A DNA stretch of 64,000 nucleotides from Ignavibacteriae bacterium HGW-Ignavibacteriae-2 (GCA_002839805.1 PGYT01000003.1:84139-148138), one strand, 5' to 3'; positions 25,174 through 35,939 are shown, counted from the stretch's first letter. A program made the numbers and translations. Notes: a model not told the origin generated them from the letters alone.

Positions 25174-25404
25174 CTATGCGGGACGGTTGTCAGCGCTCAA
25201 ATCACCCAGCGGTTGGCGTTTTTCCAATTCATATTTTACTTCTTTAACGACTGCCACCCAATTATTAAGTCTGGCAGCAACGTTTTCAAAATAAATTCTC
25301 GAAATCTCGTAATCCTGTGATTCGGGTTTATTCATAATTGCTTCAACCATTTCCGAATAGACTTCGTCTAATTTTTCTATTTCTTTCTCAAATTCTTTTG
25401 GCAT
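25174..25404 (-). CDS. small acidic helical protein of unknown function
   Basis: A 76-residue soluble protein, predicted helical and Glu/Lys-rich, with VAARLNNWVAVVKEVKYELE in the middle and a polar tail. The frame is open to 25473, but the ATG at 25404 has GAGG 8 bases upstream and begins the charged helix, so it is chosen. No family was recognised. It lies downstream of the giant lamin-tail-domain gene on the same strand (82 bases) and may have its own promoter. Confidence 0.6.
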   Translation of the reverse strand: MPKEFEKEIEKLDEVYSEMVEAIMNKPESQDYEISRIYFENVAARLNNWVAVVKEVKYELEKRQPLGDLSADNRPA

Positions 25405-25486
25405 ATCATACCTCGCGCATTGTTGGGAAAATTTTAATATTAGTACTTGAAAAATATTCCCGATTATACCCAATTACAAATACATA

Positions 25487-28400
25487 TTATAACTTACGCG
25501 CAACAACTAAAACTTTTTTAATTGTTTCAATCAGTCCCGAATTATTTCCGAAGACTTCTAGGAGTATAATATACATTCCAATGCCAAGCGGACGTCCTTT
25601 ATCATCCAACCCATCAAATATAACATTCCCATGTGACCCACTGGGCGTATTATTTGTTAAAGTTCTTACTTTACGTCCTAAATCATCAAATATACGAATT
25701 CTTATCTGTGCAGTTTCGGAATTTAATTTATAACTGATTATTGTGAAGTCCTGAAAACCATCATTATCAGGTGAAAACGGATTCGGCTCTATATTAAATT
25801 TAGATTCAAATTCGGTTTGTTCGGTATATATTGAATTAATTTCTGCCGGAGTAGCTCCTTTAGAGTCCACTGATGAACTCCAATTCATCGGATTATTCGA
25901 ATTCAATGCGGGATTGATTCTTTCGATCGAGATATCTTTTTTGTTTATAATGTTTCGATTATGCCAATTCGGGTTATAATTTAAGGAATCAATTATGTTT
26001 CCTTTAATATCCTTTAGAAGAAGCATTTCCCCGCTGTTTGAAAAGCCAAGATCGGGTTTATTGATTATTTTTATATTTTCAAATTCGGTTAAATGGGAGT
26101 AATAGTTGAGAATGGAACTGTCCGCTGAAAGAAGAAAAAAATTACCTGAATGTAAAATGTAGTTGGAGTTTGATAAACGTAACTGATTATTTGTTTCGTC
26201 CACGATAGTCCAGCCGCCCAAATCCAGATCGTAATCGCTGTTATTAAATAATTCGATAAACTCACAATTCCCTTCTGAGGGCTCGTACATAATTTCATTA
26301 ATTACTGCTGCGTGTTTTTCATAACCATTAGTTAAGCTGATAGAATTAATAAAGCCCGGTGTTCCCCTGGAAATATTTAATGACGGCGACCAATTTATAG
26401 GATCGCTGGATGTATTCTCTGTATTAAACCTTTCCATCGAATGACCGTAAATAAAATTCCAGGTTCTATTATAAAATAAACTGTCAATAATGGCCTCGTT
26501 AAAGTCATAAATTATAATTCCATCCTCCGTGTTGCCAAGCGTCCCAAAATTAGTCTCGAAAATTTTTATTTCTTTTGAATTTACAAATAATGCTGAGTCT
26601 CGGCACACAATAAAAAATTCTCCCGGCATAATAAACGTATCATCTTTACTTATAATATTTTTTGTTGGACTTGTGAGAACATCGCTGACCGCCCAGTTGA
26701 TTAAATTTATAGTATCGTTTGTAGTATTTAAAAATTCAATCCATTCACTTTCTCCTGTAAATGGTTGATGATTAAATTCATTAATTACAATCGATTTTCT
26801 ATCAAATCCCGGTGATAGTTCTATTTGGTCCGCGTTATTTGCGTTCATCTCGTCAAACTGATAAAGTATTTCAACAGATAAACCCATTGTTTTAGTAAGC
26901 AGAAATGAAGAAGAAGACGTAACAATAAGAGAATCATTTGGCAGCAATGTTAAACCAGTTATTTCACTTAAATAAGTGGTGGTTTGTCCATCAGTAAGAC
27001 TGAAAGAAACCGAAAAATTTTCGGCAATTTCTTTTCCTTCATTTTTAATTAATACCGAAGGGATTACAGTTTCGTTCAGAATAGGAAATGGCGGGTCAAT
27101 TATTATGCGGGAAAGTTTTAAGTCATATTTTTTTTTGACAATACTATTAATTCTACCGGGTGTGCTTTTTTCTAAATCCGTTGATGACGCCCAGTTCAAT
27201 ATATTATCGCTGCTGACGGATACATCCAATCTTTCCAGCGATTGCCCGTTTGATCCGCTAATAGAAGAATTGTACATCACTGAGTCCATTGTTCTGCCAA
27301 CAAAGTCTTTTATTACAATTCCGTCAATATCATTATTCAGATTTGAGAAATTAACTATTAATAATTGCGATGGAATATCAGTGTGAAAATTATAAATCGA
27401 AGTGTCTTTGGAAACCACCGTAAATGATTTAGGAAGAGCATATAATCTGCTCGAGGAAAGTTGTGTGGATTTTGGCGTGGTTAATAGATCAGTTACACTC
27501 CAGTTTTGCAGATTGATTTTGTGATCAGAATTATTAAATAATTCAAACCATTCGGGCTCATTATTCCATGGATTGTAATGAATTTCATTAATTACAATTG
27601 ATCCGACTGGAAATATCGGCGCCACGGAATTATAAAATTTATTATTCCCTGGATGCTCGTCAGAATTTAATTCGGCGATAGCAAGATATCCTTTTTCCTG
27701 GGTTATGTTGGTAAGTGTATATCCAAAATCAATTATCGTGGAATCGCCAGAATTAAGATTTATGTTTTCAATTTTATCAACAAGGGAATTAGAAATACTA
27801 TCAAGATCTGTGTCTTCAAAGAGTGAGAGTGAAAAAATAATTGAATTTTTACCTGAGTTTTTAACTGCTGCGGAAATATTCACATCTTGTCCCAGCTTTG
27901 GATTAGTTGGCGAAAAAAATAATTCAATAATTGCGGCATCTATATTTTTAAGACTGATAGAATTTAACTTCCCCGGTGAGCCACCTTGTTTTAGAGCGCA
28001 TATTCCCCAGTTTGTGGAATCGTTTGAGGATTTTTCAGTGTCAATTCTTTCTAAAGAATTTCCAACTTTATATCCCCAGGTGCTTTTATAATTTACTGAA
28101 TCTATTGCCTGATCTATATAATTTAGTAGTTTCACTTGATCGTTTGTATTGCTGAGCGAGGGAAGATCAGTTGTTATAATATTAGTTAAATCTTCATAAG
28201 TTTGATAAAAACCAGAATCACTCGCGAATATAAAAAATTCATTCGGACCAATGCTCAGTGGATAATCAATTATTAACATTGTATCCGCATTATCGGCCAA
28301 TTTATAATTTTGAATATTTATATTTTTTAGGCTCCTGTTATATATCTCAATCCATTCGGGTTCTGGCGAAATTGGTGCGTACATAATCTCATTTATTACA

Positions 28401-30958
28401 ACATCTCCGGGCAATTCATTTATGGCAACGGCGGTTAAATTAAGGTTTCTAATATTATTTGTATGATCTTTATCCAAGTCGGAATAAATTTCAGCTATAA
28501 GAAAGTTTTGCCCTAAACTGTAAGTATCAAATACAAAATCTATATTCACCGAATCGTTCGGTGATATTATTTTTATTTGAGTATCATAGATCAGTTCTCT
28601 GGTGTTTCCATTTACTAATACAAAAATACTAAGCACGGACGTTGGTATAACATTAAGTCCAATATTTTTTATTGTTACAATCCCCGTAATACTTTCTCCT
28701 AGTATAGCCAAGGTGTCCGATAGAACAAAACGAACCAAAGCCAGATCAAACTCTTCAGGAACAATTGAATTGATTCTGCCGGGTGTTGCTTTTAAATCAT
28801 CTAATGAGGCGCCCCAATTTGTTGAATCATTTGTTGGGGAAGTAATAGATTTCCTCTCTAATGAAATTCCCGATTTGCCACCGCTCCAACTTTTTTTATA
28901 ATTTAGACTATCAATAACATTTCCAAGGTTATCGATAAGTTTTAAATCATCATCCGTATTATTAAGTGAAGGTAGATTAAATAAAACCAAATTGGAAGGA
29001 ATGTCATAAAAGTTTATTATCGATGTATCGTCACTGAAAACTATAAATTCGGATGGTTCTAAAATAAGTTCTTTATTAGTTATCGTTGATTTTGATGTTC
29101 TGTCTGACACAGACCAGTTTTTGAGATTTCTCTTTTTATCGCCTTTGTTGTAAACTTCAATCCATTCCGGTTCATCACCGTCGGGATCAAACATAATTTC
29201 ATTTATTACAACATCGTTAAATTCCGCAGGTTTTTCGGTAACTTCAAAAACTATAATTGATGAATTGTTTTCTGTAAATTCGTCTAAAACAAAGTTTATA
29301 ATAATTATTACGTTATACATTCCTATCGGAGGATCTGCAAATAAAAAGTTCGCTGTTGTTGAGTCGCCGGTTTGGACGCTTGCAAAATTCTCGGAATAAA
29401 TCAATTCGTCGTGACTTGTTAAAGAGTCCATATTAAAATCTATATAATATTCGGCAACAACATTTTGAGCCATTTGGCGTCCAATGTTTTTTATTACAGC
29501 TCTTATCAAAACATTCTCTCCTTCAAAAGGAGTAAGCGGATTTATAATTATACTGCTTAACATTACATCGAATTCTTTTTTAGTAACCGAGTTTATGTAA
29601 CCAGGTGTGCCCCTCATAATTGTTTTAGCAGAGGCCCAATTTGTAGAGTCGTTGCTTGTGTTGTCCGAGGAAATACGTTCGAGCGATAAACCGTTATTTG
29701 ATACGGCCCAGCTGTTTTTGTAATATAGGCTGTCTATTACTCTGTCTGAATTATCAAACAGAACAAGCTCGTCACCTGAGTTGTTGAGTGAAGGAATGTT
29801 TAAAGCACGAAAAAAAAATGGTTTCGAATAATAGTCAGTTACTGACGAGTCATCAGAGAAAACTAAGTATGAATAGGGCTCTATTATTAAATCAGTACTA
29901 CTCAATTTAGTTTTTGTTGATTTATCTTTTATGGACCAATCTTTTATATTTATTTGTTTCGAAGTACGGTTGTAAAATTCAATCCATTCGGGTTCGTCAT
30001 TCAACGGTCTATACATTAATTCGTTAATAACGATGTCGTTAAATTCAGCCGGTTCTGGCTCTACATTAATTACTAAATACTCTAAATTGTTTGTCATATC
30101 CAAATCGGAATTAAAATCGATATAGATTATAAGATTGTAGGTTTTATTTACGAGATCACTAATTTTAAACTCAGTTTTTAATGAATCGCCACTTAAAAGA
30201 GTGTAGTAAAACTGTGAATTTATTAATTCTTCGGGCTGTACAGTAGAATCCGAATTTACATCCTCAAATAAAGTCAAAGCGAATTCATTAGCCGTATACA
30301 ATCCAATATTTTTTACAAGCACATGAATATACATATCTGTTCCGGCGACCGGTTCCTCGGGATTTAAATATATACTCGAAATTGAGAGATCGAAAGGTCT
30401 GGGCGAAATAGAATTCAGCGCGCCAGGCGTTCCATTGATATGTTTAGAATTACCCCAATTTGTAAGCTCATTGTTCTTATTCATTAGTATTTTTTCGTCT
30501 GAAACACCGCTGGAATTATTCGCCGTATAGGTTAGTATATCCAGTGTGTCATTATCGGCATTAACAAGCACTAACTGCCTGTTAGAAGTATTTGCCATAC
30601 CCGAACTACCGAAAGCCCCATTGTTTATCTTAAGTATCAAAGCTTGGAGTGGTAGCAGTGGATTATATACTCCGGAATCAAAATCGTAATCCCCTTCAAA
30701 AATAACAGCATAACTTAGCGGAGGTAAAAGGGTCCCGCTGTTTTGAGAGGTTATTATATCTGCTGAGGATGTATGGTAATATATTTTAAAATTGGACAAA
30801 TCGATCGAATACAACTCAGAAGTATTATATAATTCTATAAACTCCATATTCGAGCCATTGGGGTAGAACATAATTTCTGAAAAGGTTATTGAAGAGTCGG
30901 ATTGCGCGTTTGATGTTCCCCACCAAAGAAGCAGTATTGAAAAAATTAAAATTTTCAT
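25487..30958 (-). CDS. giant secreted protein with seven lamin-tail domains
   Basis: A 1823-residue exported protein with a signal peptide (residues 1-18, ending NAQ). It contains seven lamin-tail (LTD) beta-sandwich domains, each opening with a variant of VINEIMY-P-x(4)-EPEWIE-x-YN. The first five intervals between them hold CARDB-like Ig domains (FDLSISSIYLNP, FDVMLSSIIINP, FDLALVRFVLSD, IDAAIIELFFSP, YDLKLSRIIIDP); the last interval, before LTD7, lacks one. The C-terminus is a FlgD/CHU_C-like Ig domain (FNIEPNPFSPDNDGFQDFTI). LTDs in bacteria are found in surface proteins, sometimes beside nucleases, but no catalytic domain is present here, so a structural or adhesive surface role is inferred. 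Confidence 0.82.
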   Translation of the reverse strand: MKILIFSILLLWWGTSNAQSDSSITFSEIMFYPNGSNMEFIELYNTSELYSIDLSNFKIYYHTSSADIITSQNSGTLLPPLSYAVIFEGDYDFDSGVYNPLLPLQALILKINNGAFGSSGMANTSNRQLVLVNADNDTLDILTYTANNSSGVSDEKILMNKNNELTNWGNSKHINGTPGALNSISPRPFDLSISSIYLNPEEPVAGTDMYIHVLVKNIGLYTANEFALTLFEDVNSDSTVQPEELINSQFYYTLLSGDSLKTEFKISDLVNKTYNLIIYIDFNSDLDMTNNLEYLVINVEPEPAEFNDIVINELMYRPLNDEPEWIEFYNRTSKQINIKDWSIKDKSTKTKLSSTDLIIEPYSYLVFSDDSSVTDYYSKPFFFRALNIPSLNNSGDELVLFDNSDRVIDSLYYKNSWAVSNNGLSLERISSDNTSNDSTNWASAKTIMRGTPGYINSVTKKEFDVMLSSIIINPLTPFEGENVLIRAVIKNIGRQMAQNVVAEYYIDFNMDSLTSHDELIYSENFASVQTGDSTTANFLFADPPIGMYNVIIIINFVLDEFTENNSSIIVFEVTEKPAEFNDVVINEIMFDPDGDEPEWIEVYNKGDKKRNLKNWSVSDRTSKSTITNKELILEPSEFIVFSDDTSIINFYDIPSNLVLFNLPSLNNTDDDLKLIDNLGNVIDSLNYKKSWSGGKSGISLERKSITSPTNDSTNWGASLDDLKATPGRINSIVPEEFDLALVRFVLSDTLAILGESITGIVTIKNIGLNVIPTSVLSIFVLVNGNTRELIYDTQIKIISPNDSVNIDFVFDTYSLGQNFLIAEIYSDLDKDHTNNIRNLNLTAVAINELPGDVVINEIMYAPISPEPEWIEIYNRSLKNINIQNYKLADNADTMLIIDYPLSIGPNEFFIFASDSGFYQTYEDLTNIITTDLPSLSNTNDQVKLLNYIDQAIDSVNYKSTWGYKVGNSLERIDTEKSSNDSTNWGICALKQGGSPGKLNSISLKNIDAAIIELFFSPTNPKLGQDVNISAAVKNSGKNSIIFSLSLFEDTDLDSISNSLVDKIENINLNSGDSTIIDFGYTLTNITQEKGYLAIAELNSDEHPGNNKFYNSVAPIFPVGSIVINEIHYNPWNNEPEWFELFNNSDHKINLQNWSVTDLLTTPKSTQLSSSRLYALPKSFTVVSKDTSIYNFHTDIPSQLLIVNFSNLNNDIDGIVIKDFVGRTMDSVMYNSSISGSNGQSLERLDVSVSSDNILNWASSTDLEKSTPGRINSIVKKKYDLKLSRIIIDPPFPILNETVIPSVLIKNEGKEIAENFSVSFSLTDGQTTTYLSEITGLTLLPNDSLIVTSSSSFLLTKTMGLSVEILYQFDEMNANNADQIELSPGFDRKSIVINEFNHQPFTGESEWIEFLNTTNDTINLINWAVSDVLTSPTKNIISKDDTFIMPGEFFIVCRDSALFVNSKEIKIFETNFGTLGNTEDGIIIYDFNEAIIDSLFYNRTWNFIYGHSMERFNTENTSSDPINWSPSLNISRGTPGFINSISLTNGYEKHAAVINEIMYEPSEGNCEFIELFNNSDYDLDLGGWTIVDETNNQLRLSNSNYILHSGNFFLLSADSSILNYYSHLTEFENIKIINKPDLGFSNSGEMLLLKDIKGNIIDSLNYNPNWHNRNIINKKDISIERINPALNSNNPMNWSSSVDSKGATPAEINSIYTEQTEFESKFNIEPNPFSPDNDGFQDFTIISYKLNSETAQIRIRIFDDLGRKVRTLTNNTPSGSHGNVIFDGLDDKGRPLGIGMYIILLEVFGNNSGLIETIKKVLVVARKL

Positions 30959-31089
30959 ACCGACTTACTTGTTTATATTGATGGATTCATTTTGAATATA
31001 ACAAATCAAAAGGAGTGAAACAGGAAATAGTTGTTAAACCGTAAATTTAATTATCGGAGTTTATTGAGTCACTTATACCCAATCGTTAC

Positions 31090-31974
31090 TTATCCATGAT
31101 AGCGACTCCTTTTATTGTCACTTGAGCGGCATTCATCGGAACAGCAATAATCATTTTCTTCTTTGCACTTGTGACATGTTACTAATAATTTGTCGCAATT
31201 CTGGTTATGGCAGTTAATATACCATGAAGTTTTAGTGCCGCAATAATAGCATTGACCTATATGTTTAAGCTCCTCTTTTTTATTCGGTTCAACAATCCTT
31301 CTTTCGTCAAAAACAAATACGCTGCCTTCCCAAAAAGTATCTGGAAATTGTTTCGTATATGTTACTATTCCGCCATCAAGCTGATAAACATTTTTAAATC
31401 CGTTCTCAATTAAATACGCCGAAGCTTTTTCACAGCGGATGCCTCCAGTGCAGTATGTCACTACTTTTTTATCCTTAAATTCTTTGTACTCTTCGGCCAC
31501 TTTTGTCCAATCCCTGAATGTATCAAGCCTTGGTGTTATTGCATTCTTAAATTTGCCGATTACACTTTCGTAAGTATTGCGAGCATCAATTATTACAAAA
31601 TCTTCATTGTCTTCGTAAAATTTTTTTAATTCACCGGGATTTAATCTTTTCCCGCCATTAGCCAAACTAACATCCTGCAGACCGGAATGAACAATCTCCT
31701 TTTTAACACGCACGTGGGTTTTATTGAAAGCGTGTTCCAAGGATTCGTCTTCTTTGAACCAAATATCCTCAAATTCCGGATAGCGCCGTAATTCATTTTT
31801 ATACTTTTCGATGTTTTCCTTAGTGCCCGATACCGTCGCATTAATTCCTTCTTCAGAAACAAAGACACGTCCCCTTATATTATTCTCCAAACAAAAGTTT
31901 AAATGCTCCTGCTGAAATTTATGGGGATCGTCAATTTTTATATATTTATAAAACAATAATATCGTGTAATTCAT
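31090..31974 (-). CDS. trhO: tRNA uridine(34) hydroxylase, rhodanese-type
   Basis: A 294-residue protein of the TrhO (formerly YceA) family, which hydroxylates U34 of tRNAs on the way to 5-carboxymethoxy/methoxyuridine. Residues 1-95 are the acylphosphatase-like UPF0176 N-domain (EEGINATVSGT). Residues 115-210 form the rhodanese domain with the active Cys175 in VVTYCTGGIRCEKAS. The tail holds eight or more Cys (GQCYYCGTKTSWYINCHNQN and following), probably a zinc site. It is the last gene before a divergent promoter region shared with the YciI gene. Confidence 0.88.
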   Translation of the reverse strand: MNYTILLFYKYIKIDDPHKFQQEHLNFCLENNIRGRVFVSEEGINATVSGTKENIEKYKNELRRYPEFEDIWFKEDESLEHAFNKTHVRVKKEIVHSGLQDVSLANGGKRLNPGELKKFYEDNEDFVIIDARNTYESVIGKFKNAITPRLDTFRDWTKVAEEYKEFKDKKVVTYCTGGIRCEKASAYLIENGFKNVYQLDGGIVTYTKQFPDTFWEGSVFVFDERRIVEPNKKEELKHIGQCYYCGTKTSWYINCHNQNCDKLLVTCHKCKEENDYCCSDECRSSDNKRSRYHG

Positions 31975-32072
31975 TTTAATTACTCATTCTCGTTATAAAA
32001 TCCATAAATTTAGGAAACAAAGATATTAAATCTTATTTAAGAATAAAACAAAGCCGGGAGTAGGAAAGTGTT

Positions 32073-32366
32073 ATGAAGCATTTTGTTGTTGAAATTACTT
32101 ATAAGGTCTCTTTGGAGAAAATAGAAGATAAACTAAAAGAGCATAGAATCTTTTTGCAGACTGGTTACGAAAATGGACTCCTGTTAATGTCGGGACCGCA
32201 AATACCAAGATTAGGTGGAATAATAATTGCCCGAGCGGTTTCGATGGAAGATATTGCCGCTTATTTTGAATCCGACCCATTTTCTAAATTAGAATATGCT
32301 ACCTATCAATACATCGAATTTAATCCGGTTAATCATCAAAATTTTATGAAAAATTGGGTGGAATAG
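32073..32366 (+). CDS. YciI-family protein
   Basis: A 97-residue ferredoxin-like-fold protein of the YCII family, with the pattern H-x-x-F-L-x-T-G-Y-x-x-G-L-L-L-M-S-G-P and a following ISMEDI-like strand (VSMEDIAAYFESDPF). The conserved His45 and Asp pair usual for this dimeric family are suggested by EHRIFLQTGY and the SDPF motif. Its catalytic role is unknown; some relatives are enzymes of aromatic degradation. The ribosome site AGGAAAG lies upstream of the ATG. It reads away from trhO. Confidence 0.85.
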   Translation: MKHFVVEITYKVSLEKIEDKLKEHRIFLQTGYENGLLLMSGPQIPRLGGIIIARAVSMEDIAAYFESDPFSKLEYATYQYIEFNPVNHQNFMKNWVE

Positions 32367-32458
32367 TAATTATTTACCATTCCTTTTATTATTGCATCCC
32401 TTATATTTTCTCTAATTACTATATTTGTGGAAATTAAAATTCTATTTGGAGTAAACTA

Positions 32459-33802
32459 ATGTCTCAACCTAATATCAGCGTTTGCATAATGCACTCGGAT
32501 AAAATTAATTTTGATCTTTTCGGGGATTATACACTTAATGATCAGAAAGTAAAATTTAAAGGCCGATATTCAGCAACGCTTGAAAACGGAAGAATATTTA
32601 TAAGCGACGCCAAACTAAAATTCGAAATCAAAAACGGTTCCACTTTTAATAGCGATGAGGTTGAAACAAATATGTTCCTTTTACGTGATGTACTAATTGG
32701 AATTGATTTCCATTGGCAGAAAAAGGAGAACCAAAGATTTATGGGATCTCTTCAATTTGTTATAGAAAATGACTTGCTTGCCGCTGTAAATATAATACCA
32801 GTAGAACATTATTTAACTAGTGTGATTTCTTCGGAAATGTCTGCTACAAGTTCTCCTGAACTTCTTAAGGCTCATGCTATAATTTCACGCAGCTGGGTAC
32901 TTGCCCAAATAAAAAAGGGTCAGCAAATAAAAAAATCCGATTCGCTTTACCTCTCCAAAGCTGAAAATGAAGAAGAAATGATCCGCTGGTACGACCGAGA
33001 GGATCATACATTGTATGATGTTTGCGCAGATGATCATTGCCAGCGTTATCAGGGTATTACAAGATTATACGCACACAACGCCCAAAGCGCTGTTGAAAAC
33101 ACAAAAGGGTTAGTTCTCATGTATAATGATAAAATATGTGATGCACGTTTTTCAAAATCCTGCGGAGGAGTGTCGGAAGCTTTTGAAAATGTATGGGAAC
33201 CAGTTAAACATCCATACCTTCAGAGCGTAATAGATTACAAATTTGAACCAGAAGGTTATGAACTGGATCTTAAAGATAACAGAACCGCGGCCAAATGGAT
33301 TAAAAACAGTCCTCATGCATTTTGTAATACAAATGATCAGAAAATTCTGAAGCAAGTACTTGTTGAGTATGATCAAAAAACGAAAGACTTTTACAGATGG
33401 AAAGTTGAATATACACAGGAAGAAATCAGCGCATTGATTAATACTAAATCGGGATATGATTTTGGAAACATAATTGACCTGATTCCTGTTGAAAGAGGCG
33501 AGTCGGGAAGATTAATAAAATTAAAAATTGTAGGTTCAAAAAAAACATTTATAATTGGCAAAGAACTAGAAATAAGAAGAATACTGTCAAAAACCCATCT
33601 TTATAGCTCTGCCTTTATAGTAGAAAAAAAGGATATAAAAGACGGCATTCCAGAGAAATTTATTATTAATGGTGCTGGTTGGGGACACGGAGTTGGATTA
33701 TGCCAAATAGGCGCAGCGGTTATGGGAGAACTGGGTTATTCCTTCGATGCGATTCTGCTGCATTATTTTAAAGGCGCAGTTATTAAAAAATATTATAATT
33801 GA
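32459..33802 (+). CDS. SpoIID/LytB-domain protein
   Basis: A 447-residue protein with a SpoIID/LytB domain, related to amidase enhancers and glycan-strand lytic factors of the cell wall. Visible motifs are VEHYLTSVISSEMSATSSPE, LKAHAIISRSWVLAQIKKG, RFSKSCGGVSEAFENVW, and the C-terminal GAGWGHGVGLCQIGAAVMGE with its conserved HGVG core. The first 100 residues are a separate beta-rich domain. No signal peptide is clear, which is notable for a wall-acting protein. It leads a plus-strand run with the BatA-like, HflX and MOSC genes (gaps of 37 and 18 bases and a 4-base overlap). Confidence 0.82.
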   Translation: MSQPNISVCIMHSDKINFDLFGDYTLNDQKVKFKGRYSATLENGRIFISDAKLKFEIKNGSTFNSDEVETNMFLLRDVLIGIDFHWQKKENQRFMGSLQFVIENDLLAAVNIIPVEHYLTSVISSEMSATSSPELLKAHAIISRSWVLAQIKKGQQIKKSDSLYLSKAENEEEMIRWYDREDHTLYDVCADDHCQRYQGITRLYAHNAQSAVENTKGLVLMYNDKICDARFSKSCGGVSEAFENVWEPVKHPYLQSVIDYKFEPEGYELDLKDNRTAAKWIKNSPHAFCNTNDQKILKQVLVEYDQKTKDFYRWKVEYTQEEISALINTKSGYDFGNIIDLIPVERGESGRLIKLKIVGSKKTFIIGKELEIRRILSKTHLYSSAFIVEKKDIKDGIPEKFIINGAGWGHGVGLCQIGAAVMGELGYSFDAILLHYFKGAVIKKYYN

Positions 33803-33839
33803 TTTTTGTTTTGTAATGATTGATACGAAAGAATAAATA

Positions 33840-35921
33840 ATGGTATTTCTAAATCCCGCTGTTTTATTGGGTTTAATTGCTTCCTCAATTCCAATATTAA
33901 TTCATTTGCTGAATTTAAGGAAACTTAAAAAAGTTGAATTCAGTACATTGTCTTTTTTAAAGGAATTGCAGAAATCAAAAATCCGAAGAGTAAAATTAAA
34001 GCAATGGATATTACTTGTAATCCGAGTGCTTATAATACTGACGCTGGTTGCGGCTTTTGCACGTCCTGCGTTTGAATCGTTATCCTTTGGAGTTGCTTCC
34101 TCAGCTAAAACTTCCGCTGTAATAATTATTGATAATACTTTCAGTATGTCTGTAATCGGGGATAATGGCACGTATCTTAATGAGGCAAAATATAAGGCAG
34201 TGAAATTGCTTAACGAATTTCAACAGGGTGACGAAGTAACGGTATTGCCGGTATCTTGCCTGGAACAGCCGGTAAGTACTACAACCAACATGTCACTGGC
34301 GAAAAAATGGTTAAACAGTCTTGAAATCAATTATTGCAGTAAAGACTTAGAAGAGCAGATCAGTAAAGCGTTTTCTATTTTAAGCCGTTCTAATAATTTC
34401 AACAAAGAAATTTATGTGTTTTCCGATTTTCAAAAAGATAGAACATTTACCGAAAAACACACAGGAGCCAAGCGTGAAACGGAAAATATCAAATTGTATT
34501 ATATTCCCATGCACGGAAAAGAGATTCAAAATTCAGCAATCACTTCACTGGAAGTGAAAAATCAAATATTTCAGGTAAATAAAAATATTTCATTTACAGC
34601 AACCATTACAAATTATTCATCAAACTCTGCCCAAGATAATGTAATATCTTTATTTATTAATGGTAAAAGATCCGCTCAAAGAAGTTTTGATATCGACGCC
34701 AACCAAACAACTCAAGTAGAATTTGAAGCCACTATACCTGAAAGTGGTCTGCTTGAAATTTTTGCTGAACTTGAAGATGATGATATATTAAGTGATAATA
34801 AACGATTTATTGGAATATTTGTTCCTGAAAAAATATCAATTCTGGCTCTGGCCGGTCAACCGAATGATTTAATGTTTATTAAAGCCGCGTTCACCAGTGG
34901 GGATTCGGGCAGTTTTATATTTACTGAAGATAAAGATACAAGAGTTAACGCTTATAATTTAGCGGATTACAATACGATTATTTTATCCGGGGGTGATTAT
35001 TCAAGGAATCTTGAAAAAATAACGCAGTATGTTGAAAACGGTGGATCCCTTATTGTTATGCCCGGTTCAGCAGATAGAATTTCTGTTTTATCCGATTTGT
35101 GCAGATCGTTAAAATTGCCGGTTCCGCAATCGTTAATAAAAAATGATAACAGTAATTCTTATGTGGAATTTGAAAAAACCGATTTGACTCACCCAGTCTT
35201 TACGGATTTATTTGAAAAAGAAAACAAACAAATATCTTCTCCACGTATATACAATTATATAAAGGTATTTAACAACGGGAATGGCAGAAATATAATTGGT
35301 CTAACCGACGGTACAACGTTTTTAAGTGAATATGCCTTTGGGGACGGGAAGGTGATGATGTTTAATGTTGCGCCCGATTTAAGATGGAGCGATTTTCCAG
35401 TTAAAGGGATTTTTGCTCCACTGTTGAATAAATCAATTTATTATTTGTCTTCATCAAATAAAATTAACAAGAATTATATAGTTGGCGACATACTTTTAGT
35501 TGAAGCCACAAAAATCGGATCTTCACAGATTAAGGTTGTTAAAACTGATAACAACGAAGAGTTCATTCAGCCACAGGTCAAAAAAACTAACAACACATTT
35601 GAATACACAAATTCTGATGTTCTGGCAGTTTATAAATTCTTTTCAGGTGACAAACTTTTTGATAATATTTCAGTTAATTTCGACTCTAGAGAATCGAATA
35701 CAAAGTATTTTGATTCGATTCAAATTGAGGAAAGAATTAATTCATATTATAACGGGGTGGATGTAATCCGCATCAGTGAAAACGAAAATATTTCGGACAA
35801 AATAAAACAGGCCCGGTTTGGTACGGAATTATGGAAAACATTGGTTATAATAGTACTGTTGCTGGCAATATTGGAGATGTGGATTTCAAGGAGTTCAAAA
35901 AAAGATTTAGCGAAAATTTAA
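33840..35921 (+). CDS. BatA-like membrane protein with VWA-like domain
   Basis: A 693-residue protein whose N-terminus is a BatA domain: FLNPAVLLGLIASSIPILIH (first membrane helix) and a basic loop leading to a second helix near residues 55-75 (WILLVIRVLIILTLVAAFA). Residues 85-230 resemble a von Willebrand A fold (IIIDNTFSMSV, with a DxSxS-like site reading D-N-T-F-S). Beta-rich and glutamine-amidotransferase-like stretches follow (NTIILSGGDYSRNLEKITQY), and a final membrane helix lies near 670-690. The family is common in this phylum beside aerotolerance-type (Bat) operons; none of the other bat genes is here. The function is unknown. Confidence 0.75.
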   Translation: MVFLNPAVLLGLIASSIPILIHLLNLRKLKKVEFSTLSFLKELQKSKIRRVKLKQWILLVIRVLIILTLVAAFARPAFESLSFGVASSAKTSAVIIIDNTFSMSVIGDNGTYLNEAKYKAVKLLNEFQQGDEVTVLPVSCLEQPVSTTTNMSLAKKWLNSLEINYCSKDLEEQISKAFSILSRSNNFNKEIYVFSDFQKDRTFTEKHTGAKRETENIKLYYIPMHGKEIQNSAITSLEVKNQIFQVNKNISFTATITNYSSNSAQDNVISLFINGKRSAQRSFDIDANQTTQVEFEATIPESGLLEIFAELEDDDILSDNKRFIGIFVPEKISILALAGQPNDLMFIKAAFTSGDSGSFIFTEDKDTRVNAYNLADYNTIILSGGDYSRNLEKITQYVENGGSLIVMPGSADRISVLSDLCRSLKLPVPQSLIKNDNSNSYVEFEKTDLTHPVFTDLFEKENKQISSPRIYNYIKVFNNGNGRNIIGLTDGTTFLSEYAFGDGKVMMFNVAPDLRWSDFPVKGIFAPLLNKSIYYLSSSNKINKNYIVGDILLVEATKIGSSQIKVVKTDNNEEFIQPQVKKTNNTFEYTNSDVLAVYKFFSGDKLFDNISVNFDSRESNTKYFDSIQIEERINSYYNGVDVIRISENENISDKIKQARFGTELWKTLVIIVLLLAILEMWISRSSKKDLAKI

Positions 35922-35939
35922 AAGAAAGAGTAAAGTAAT

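Noticed and set aside
26976-27386. 136-codon plus-strand frame inside the lamin-tail gene
   Set aside because: Antisense shadow of a repeat-rich gene with no signal of its own.
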